From DATAFF01 sp044870245 (GTDB lineage: Bacteria > Pseudomonadota > Alphaproteobacteria > Rhizobiales > Aestuariivirgaceae), in assembly GCA_044870245.1 (NCBI GenBank), contig JBIOYR010000089.1, forward strand, positions 1 to 57,828: DNA of 57,828 nt. The letters are read 5' to 3'. A model generated the notes under the pieces. The model made no database searches, had not been told where the DNA came from, and saw nothing but the letters and a program-made list of their open reading frames with translations. Shown piece by piece: positions 52,886 to 57,828 of the stretch. The position numbers were made by a program, and so were the translations under genes. Positions within the stretch are counted from its first letter, which is position 1, and every line of letters begins with the position of its first letter.

Positions 52886-53260
52886 ATGTCGCGGATTGGC
52901 GTTCTCGGATGTGCGCTTGCTGCACTGTTTCTGGCACCTGCCGGTGCGTCGGCTGACTGGTTCGGCTCGGGTCCCTGGTTCGGCCCAGGTCCCGCGGCAG
53001 CAGCCAACCCGGCACTGTGGCGCTGCGTGAATGCCGTGGCGTTGCGCAATCGCCTGCCGCCCGTCGCGGTTTCGGTGCGTGGCGTCACCCAGGCCGGCGG
53101 CAACACCGCCGTGACCCTTTATTCCCAGGGCTCCTATGGTTGCACCGTGACCCCGGACGGTTCCATCGTCGAGCTGATCCGGCTCTATGCCAGCAACTTC
53201 CCGCCCTATGGGGATGCCAGCCCCTATGTGATCCAGTGCCGCTTCGCCTGCCCCTGGTAG
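52886..53260 (+). CDS. Small secreted protein, unknown function
   Basis: This 124-residue precursor has a signal peptide (LGCALAALFLAPAGASA) and a Gly/Trp-rich start (DWFGSGPWFGPGP). The rest carries Cys in WRCVNAV, YGCTVT and QCRFACPW, which could pair. Strand-like segments (VAVSVRGVTQAGG, TAVTLYSQGSYG) suggest a beta fold. It converges on the dehydrogenase gene, 6 nt between the stops. Confidence 0.65.
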   Translation: MSRIGVLGCALAALFLAPAGASADWFGSGPWFGPGPAAAANPALWRCVNAVALRNRLPPVAVSVRGVTQAGGNTAVTLYSQGSYGCTVTPDGSIVELIRLYASNFPPYGDASPYVIQCRFACPW

Positions 53261-53266
53261 GCTTTG

Positions 53267-54124
53267 TCAGCGCTTGGGGCGAAGCATCTCGCTCAGCATG
53301 AGCGAGGCTCCTTCTTTTGCGACCGCATCCTCATAGAACGAGCGGACGGCCCGGCTCATGCTGTGCGCATGCGCGCCCTTGGCCGCGAACTCGACGATGT
53401 AGCTCATATCCTTCACCGAATTCTCGAGCGTGAACAGATAGCCGCGATAATCGCCCTCGAGCGCCGGGACCATGATTCGCTCGAGCGCGCCTGAGCGGGC
53501 CGCCCCGCCCATATTGATCTCGAAGAGCTTGCGCCAGTCGAGGCCCTCGTCGCGCGCCATCCGATAGGCCTCGATCACCAGCGCCGCCTGGCCGAGCGCC
53601 AGGAGATTGTTGAGGAGCTTGGCGCGATGGCCGGCACCCACCGGCCCCATATGCACCGCTATGGCCGAATAGCACCGGATCCACGGTTCGACCCGCGCAT
53701 AATCCTGCGGGCTGCCGCCCACCAGGCTCGCCAACTGACCCGCTTCGGCCTGCTGCGCCCCGCCACCCATTGGCGCATCGACAAGATGAACGCCGCGCTC
53801 CGCCAGGCGCTGCGCCAGCGTCACCGTCATCGCCGGGTCCGAGGTGCCGGTGTCGATGATGAGCTGCCCGGGGGCAAGCGCGGGCTCGAGCGTCGTGACG
53901 ACGGCCTCGACCTGGTCCGAGGTGGCGACGCAGATGAAGATCGCCTCCCGTCCATGCGGCAGGTCGGCGAGCGCCTTCACTTCCTCGGCGCCGCGCCGCA
54001 CCAGGTCGTCGACCGGTTGCCGGTTGCGATGGGCGATCACCGCGACCTGATGGCCGCCCTCGAGCAGATTGGCCGCCATTCCATGCCCCATCAGCCCCAC
54101 GCCGATGAATCCGAGCTTTGCCAC
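53267..54124 (-). CDS. Beta-hydroxyacid dehydrogenase (3-hydroxyisobutyrate dehydrogenase-like)
   Basis: This 285-residue enzyme has the NAD(P) motif GFIGVGLMGHGMAANL, the substrate-binding segment VDAPMGGGAQQAEAGQ and the catalytic K169 in GAGHRAKLLNN. It oxidises a 3-hydroxy acid such as 3-hydroxyisobutyrate or tartronate semialdehyde. It lies 27 bp after an SDR gene in the same direction. Confidence 0.92.
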   Translation of the reverse strand: MAKLGFIGVGLMGHGMAANLLEGGHQVAVIAHRNRQPVDDLVRRGAEEVKALADLPHGREAIFICVATSDQVEAVVTTLEPALAPGQLIIDTGTSDPAMTVTLAQRLAERGVHLVDAPMGGGAQQAEAGQLASLVGGSPQDYARVEPWIRCYSAIAVHMGPVGAGHRAKLLNNLLALGQAALVIEAYRMARDEGLDWRKLFEINMGGAARSGALERIMVPALEGDYRGYLFTLENSVKDMSYIVEFAAKGAHAHSMSRAVRSFYEDAVAKEGASLMLSEMLRPKR

Positions 54125-54151
54125 GCCGATGCTCCTGCGTTCGAGTGAAGA

Positions 54152-54904
54152 TCATCCCCGGCCGATGAACGGCATCGTGGTGGCCATGATGGTCATGAAC
54201 TGTATATTGGCGCTGAGCGGCAGGCTTGCCATTTGCAGCACCGCCTGTCCGACCAGCGCGACATCCATCAGCGGCTCCGTGGCGATGCTGCCATCCGCCT
54301 GCAGCACGCCCTCCGACATGCGCGCCGTCATCGCGGTTGCGGCATTGCCGATATCGATCTGGCCGCAGGCAATGTCATGGGCACGCCCGTCAAGCGCCGT
54401 CGAGCGGGTCAGCCCGGTCACCGCATGCTTGGCTGCCGTGTAGGTGGCCGAGTTCGGCCGCGGCGCATGGGCCGAGATCGAGCCGTTGTTGATGATGCGA
54501 CCGCCCCGAGGCGACTGCTCCTTCATGATGCGAAAGGCCGCCCGGGTGCAGATGAACATGCCGGTCAGATTGACATCGATGCCGCGCCGCCAATCGGCGA
54601 CCGGGATCTGATCGATCGGCAGACCCGGGACTCCGACTCCGGCATTGTTGAACAGCACATCGACCCGCTGCCTTGCCTGGACGATTGCGGCAAAGGCTGG
54701 ATCGATCGCCTCCTCGTCGGTGACGTCCGCCGGCAGCACCAGCGCTTTGGACCCGGCCCGTTCGATCTCGCTCGCCACCGCGTCCAGCGGCTCCCGCCGT
54801 CGTCCGATCACCGCCACGTCAAAGCCTCCGCCGGCCAGCGCCAGCGCCGCGGCGCGGCCGATCCCGCTGCCTGCACCCGTCACCACCGCGACCGGTCTCG
54901 TCAT
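54152..54904 (-). CDS. Short-chain dehydrogenase/reductase
   Basis: This 250-residue SDR has the cofactor motif TGAGSGIG, NNAG at 86-89, and the catalytic S142, Y155, K159 (NGSISAH, ATYTAAKHA). The arginines after the second strand (IGRRRE) suggest NADP preference. Substrate unknown. It heads the two-gene unit with the beta-hydroxyacid dehydrogenase. Confidence 0.93.
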   Translation of the reverse strand: MTRPVAVVTGAGSGIGRAAALALAGGGFDVAVIGRRREPLDAVASEIERAGSKALVLPADVTDEEAIDPAFAAIVQARQRVDVLFNNAGVGVPGLPIDQIPVADWRRGIDVNLTGMFICTRAAFRIMKEQSPRGGRIINNGSISAHAPRPNSATYTAAKHAVTGLTRSTALDGRAHDIACGQIDIGNAATAMTARMSEGVLQADGSIATEPLMDVALVGQAVLQMASLPLSANIQFMTIMATTMPFIGRG

Positions 54905-54948
54905 GCTGAACCTCCTTGGCAGACCGCCCCATTCAGCCTAGCACACGA

Positions 54949-55950
54949 TCACCGCGCCAAGGCGACCGAGATCGCGCATTCGACACCCGCCGGTTCGAAC
55001 CGCAGCTCGACGGGCCTTTCGAGCTCCATCGCCAGCGCCCGGTTCAGGATGCGCAACCCGAACCCCTGCCGGCGCGGTGCCGAGACTGGTGGTCCGCCCC
55101 GCTCGGTCCAGCGGATCTCGCAGACGCCGTCATCGCGCCGCCAGCGAAGCTCGACCCGGCCGACGGGCAAGGACAGAGCGCCATATTTCGCGGCATTCGT
55201 CGCCAGCTCATTGAGCGCCATCGACAGCGCAAGAGCCTGCTTCGGACCGATGCGGATCGGCGGGCCGGACACGACCAGCCTGCCATCCTCGATCCAGCTC
55301 TCGAGAGCCGAACGCACCAGTTTCCCGAGATCGGCGCTGACCCACGTTTCGCGTGTCAGAAGGTCATGTGCACGGGCCAGCGCAAACAGGCGGCTGGTGA
55401 AGGCGATCTTGAAAGCTGCGAGACTGTCGACGTTTTCCAGCGTCTGATCGGCCAGCGACCGCACCATCGCCAGCATGTTCTTCACCCGATGATCGAGCTC
55501 GCCGATCAGCAGCCTTCGCAGCTCGTCTGCTCGGCGGTGCTCCGTTCCGTCGCGCATGATCTTCAAGAGGCCGGGTGCTCCATGCTTGAGCGGCATGATC
55601 AAGCCGCTGCCCCAGAACCGGCTGCGGTCCTTGCGCACATGCCACCGCTCGTTCTCCGCGCGCCCGGTCGTGAGGGCTTGATTGATCTCCCAGTCCGCCG
55701 CGCCCTTCTTGACGTCTTCGGGAGTGAAGATGATGCGGCCGTCCTGCCCGACGATCTCGCTTTCACGGAAACCGAGCAGCCTTTCGGCGCCGGCGTTCCA
55801 GCTGGTCACCAGTCCGGCGCGATCGATGGTGAAGATCGCATAGTCGGTTGCACTCTCCAGAATGAGGCTGCGTTGCTCCGCTTCCAGGCGCAGCGCCGCA
55901 ACCTCTTGTTCCAGCTCAGCCAGCCGCTTTTCCTGCCGCCTCGCATGCAT
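54949..55950 (-). CDS. PAS-containing HWE-type sensor histidine kinase
   Basis: This 333-residue cytoplasmic kinase has an N-terminal coiled coil (EKRLAELEQEVAALRLEAEQ), a PAS domain (ATDYAIFTIDRAGLVTSWNAG; about 28-140) and the HWE dimerisation helix ELDHRVKNMLAMV with H154. The ATPase part includes ALNELATNAAKYGAL (N-box) and GFGLRIL. HWE kinases are typical of alphaproteobacteria and often feed general stress response. No membrane span is seen. The start at 55950 is chosen over a TTG at 55968. Confidence 0.9.
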   Translation of the reverse strand: MHARRQEKRLAELEQEVAALRLEAEQRSLILESATDYAIFTIDRAGLVTSWNAGAERLLGFRESEIVGQDGRIIFTPEDVKKGAADWEINQALTTGRAENERWHVRKDRSRFWGSGLIMPLKHGAPGLLKIMRDGTEHRRADELRRLLIGELDHRVKNMLAMVRSLADQTLENVDSLAAFKIAFTSRLFALARAHDLLTRETWVSADLGKLVRSALESWIEDGRLVVSGPPIRIGPKQALALSMALNELATNAAKYGALSLPVGRVELRWRRDDGVCEIRWTERGGPPVSAPRRQGFGLRILNRALAMELERPVELRFEPAGVECAISVALAR

Positions 55951-56008
55951 CACAAGAATGGAACGCAAAGCCCGTCAGTTTGCTCCGCAGGACTGGCTTG
56001 CGAGGCTG

Positions 56009-56512
56009 CTAGGAAAGTTGTGCGAGAACCGCGCGAAACCGCTCCAGGCTCTCGGGAGGCCAGTATTGCTTCCGGTCGTAAAAATGCGGCACCGCCGGGA
56101 TTTCGGGCGGAAGCATCACCCAGGGCTGCTTCGACTCGGTAAAGATGTGAATGTCTGGCGGCAGGCGGTCCGGCATGTCGAGCGTGCCGACGCGCACGAA
56201 GCGGACGAGATCGCCGGCCCCGCTGTAATTGCTCCACACCGCGATTTTACAGGTTGGACAACGGCTGATTTTCTGGCCCCTGCCGCTCAATGACGGCGTC
56301 ATCACCACTTCGGGCGTTCCCGAAAGGATGACGACGCGGTCGGCCTCGATCATTGCATTCAAGGCGAAGGACGCGCCGGTCTCGCGCTGGCACCAACGGC
56401 AATGGCAGCAATGCACGAACAGCGGCTTGCTCACGAGGCGGTAGCGCACCTCCCTGCAGGTGCAGCCTCCGTCCTTGGGTTCATCGGGTTCCATCGCCCG
56501 CCATGATGTCAC
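56009..56512 (-). CDS. GFA-family zinc protein (glutathione-dependent formaldehyde-activating enzyme-like)
   Basis: This 167-residue protein has the GFA zinc residues: C17/C19 (GGCTCREV), C35-C36-C38-C41 (HCCHCRWCQ) and C85/C88 (RCPTCKI). The family includes the glutathione-formaldehyde adduct enzyme Gfa and many uncharacterised relatives. It overlaps the upstream VOC gene by 4 bp (ATGA); an ATG at 56494 is an alternative. Confidence 0.9.
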   Translation of the reverse strand: MTSWRAMEPDEPKDGGCTCREVRYRLVSKPLFVHCCHCRWCQRETGASFALNAMIEADRVVILSGTPEVVMTPSLSGRGQKISRCPTCKIAVWSNYSGAGDLVRFVRVGTLDMPDRLPPDIHIFTESKQPWVMLPPEIPAVPHFYDRKQYWPPESLERFRAVLAQLS

Positions 56513-56871
56513 TTATTCTTGGATTCCCACAAGCCCACTGCGGCACCGGTCGGATCGAGCACGATGCTGAACCAGCCTCTGTCCATCACCTCGGTCACAT
56601 CCTTGATGATGGTGCCGCCAAGCGAGCGCGCCCTTTCGGTCCGCGCCCTCACATCGCCGACCTCGACATAGGGAATCCACAGTGACGGCTGGCCAGGCAT
56701 CGGATGCTTCATGATGCCGCCTCCGGTGCCGTTCCCGACCTTGATGAGGGTGTAGGTTCCCATCTCCATCTGCATGTCATCGAGCTGCCAGTCGAACAGC
56801 TTGCCGTAGAAGCTCTTGGCCTTGGCCGGGTCGGTGGTGTTGAGCTCGATATGAACGAAGGGGTCTGTCAT
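56509..56871 (-). CDS. VOC-superfamily protein
   Basis: This 120-residue protein has the glyoxalase/bleomycin-resistance fold: FVHIELNTTDPAKAKSFYGKLFDW, then GGGIMKHPMPGQPSLWIPYVEV and FSIVLDPTGAAVGLW. One E in HIEL and E near the end could bind a metal. AAGGAGA upstream supports the ATG at 56871. It is coupled to the GFA gene. Confidence 0.88.
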   Translation of the reverse strand: MTDPFVHIELNTTDPAKAKSFYGKLFDWQLDDMQMEMGTYTLIKVGNGTGGGIMKHPMPGQPSLWIPYVEVGDVRARTERARSLGGTIIKDVTEVMDRGWFSIVLDPTGAAVGLWESKNK

Positions 56872-56949
56872 CGGGGTCGGTCTCCTTGTCATGAGTCCTG
56901 ACCTGCAAGCTAGGCGGTGCGCAGGACAGTATCGTGACCCCGAATAGAG

Positions 56950-56978
56950 CAGGGCGGGAGGGGGTTCCTCCCGCCCTG
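56950..56978 (-). terminator. Perfect 12-bp hairpin after the glycine-rich gene
   Basis: CAGGGCGGGAGG and CCTCCCGCCCTG pair perfectly around a 5-nt loop, 20 nt downstream of the glycine-rich gene stop. There is no long T-run on the minus strand. It probably ends or protects that transcript. Confidence 0.6.
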
Positions 56979-56997
56979 CGCAAAGGAATTTCGCCTG

Positions 56998-57828
56998 TCA
57001 GTTGAGGATCACCAACCGGCAGACCTGAACCTGGGACGGTCTGAAGAGCTGCGGTGCACGCACCACCTGCCGGCAGCTTGCCTGCAGACCGAGATAGTCC
57101 TCACGGCTGAGGCCGGCCACTGCATCGCCGATGCCGCCGGCGATCGGACCGCGTCCGCCGCCATTGCCGCCATTGCCATTGCCGCCGCCTCCGGGGTTCC
57201 CACCGCCGCCGCCGGGGTTGCCGCCGCCAGCCGAGCCGCCACCCCCGCCACCGGGATTGCCGCCACCACCGCCGCCGGGGTTGCCACCCCCGCCGCCCCC
57301 GCCGCCGCCAGGAACCCCGCCGCGACCGCCACCGACCCCGATACCGATCCCGACCGCCGCCGTCACACCCGGACCGGCCGCGACGCCGGCTCCGGCCTTG
57401 ACGCGGACATGGCCGACATTGGCGCCGATCGCGGTCCCGACCAGGAGCCCTGGACGGTTTTTCTTTGCACCGACACCAGCTTTGACATTGACCCCGATGA
57501 TGCCGAGCCGAACCTTGACCTTGGCATCGAGCAACTTATGCGTGCGGCTGTGCCTGACCTTCCCGCCGCCGAGAACGCCGACGACGCCGCGGCCGCTCAG
57601 CACATTGCCGTGGCTGCCACCACCGAGCACGCTGCCGCCCAGCCCGCCGCCAAGGAGGCCACCGCCACCACCGCCACCCAGGCTGGTGCCGCCGCCGCCA
57701 CCGCCGAGGAGGCCACCGCCTCCGCCGCCGCTGGCAAGGCCGCCATTGCCGCCGATCGCGCCGTCAAGACCGCCGCCGGCAACGCCGCCTCCGCCGCCAC
57801 CGCCGAGCGAGCTGCCGCCGCCCCCCCC
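56998..57828 (-). CDS. Glycine-rich protein (5' end beyond the window)
   Basis: The frame is open from the right edge to the stop at 56998, giving at least 276 residues; the N-terminus is missing. The visible part has three zones: blocks of SLGGGGGGG/LLGGG repeats up to about 57630; a middle Gly/Val/Lys zone (KVKVRLGIIGVNVKAGVGAK); then GGGGNPGGGGG repeats (57130-57330 region). The short C-terminal end contains two Cys (ASCRQVV, QVCRLVILN). It resembles surface or exported glycine-rich proteins. No domain is recognised. Confidence 0.75.
   Translation of the reverse strand, partial: GGGGGSSLGGGGGGGVAGGGLDGAIGGNGGLASGGGGGGLLGGGGGGTSLGGGGGGGLLGGGLGGSVLGGGSHGNVLSGRGVVGVLGGGKVRHSRTHKLLDAKVKVRLGIIGVNVKAGVGAKKNRPGLLVGTAIGANVGHVRVKAGAGVAAGPGVTAAVGIGIGVGGGRGGVPGGGGGGGGGNPGGGGGGNPGGGGGGSAGGGNPGGGGGNPGGGGNGNGGNGGGRGPIAGGIGDAVAGLSREDYLGLQASCRQVVRAPQLFRPSQVQVCRLVILN

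Overview
The window is 57.8 kb of GC-rich DNA in which almost every base pair of sequence is coding. Codon use favours G or C at third positions, Shine-Dalgarno sites are clear, and operons are compact with 4-bp ATGA overlaps. Several family choices point to an alphaproteobacterium, most likely of the order Hyphomicrobiales (Rhizobiales): an ArsR-methyltransferase fusion next to metF, tandem MlaC-like proteins, a cytochrome of the 'methanol metabolism-related' type, an HWE-type histidine kinase, and Ku. This assignment is an inference from gene content. I saw no rRNA, tRNA, CRISPR array, transposase or phage gene.

Left part (1-11.6 kb, all minus strand). This is a catabolic cluster. A carbon-nitrogen hydrolase, an ATP-grasp ligase and a C45-type Ntn hydrolase are followed by a complete polyamine-type ABC importer (binding protein, ATPase, two permeases). 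After these come a thiamine-diphosphate decarboxylase of the 5-guanidino-2-oxopentanoate (2-ketoarginine) type, a DadA-like D-amino acid dehydrogenase and an alanine/ornithine-racemase-like protein cut by the window edge. Together they could import a basic or amidated amino acid, free it, racemise it, oxidise it to a 2-oxo acid and decarboxylate it. This is the best candidate here for an undescribed pathway.

11.8-23.4 kb. This part holds a TadD-like TPR lipoprotein, a low-GC orphan locus with two overlapping frames, and two MlaC-like proteins divergent from the ArsR-methyltransferase/metF operon, with a clear 20-bp palindromic operator between them. It continues with a GrdB-like protein carrying Cys, a VOC protein, an L,D-transpeptidase, two related small secreted proteins flanking a four-Cys cytochrome c, a PhyH dioxygenase, and an ECF sigma/DUF4142/cupredoxin operon.

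23.4-35.3 kb. Here are a chromate resistance pair (chrA, rhodanese-chrB), a polar amino acid ABC importer closely linked to an MltB-type lytic transglycosylase, Ku, and a hydrolase operon (epoxide-hydrolase-like, M20 amidohydrolase) headed by a frameshifted SDR gene. A very small Cys-rich protein follows.

35.3-47.9 kb. This part holds a berberine-bridge-type oxidoreductase, a proline racemase superfamily member, a cupin matching DddQ-type DMSP lyases at its metal ligands, a luciferase-like monooxygenase, a second L,D-transpeptidase, MDR and GST genes, an Fsr-like MFS pump, AceK, an aldo/keto reductase and a RidA-like protein.

47.9 kb to the right edge. Here are DoxX, two tandem TPR proteins with polyglycine tracts, CopCD divergent from two HupE-like proteins, small secreted proteins, dehydrogenases, an HWE kinase, GFA and VOC proteins, and a glycine-rich protein that runs off the right edge.

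Five copies of a heptamer-based (CTACTGC) dispersed repeat with a loose inverted arm lie in intergenic gaps. Four of them abut the stop codon of a minus-strand gene.
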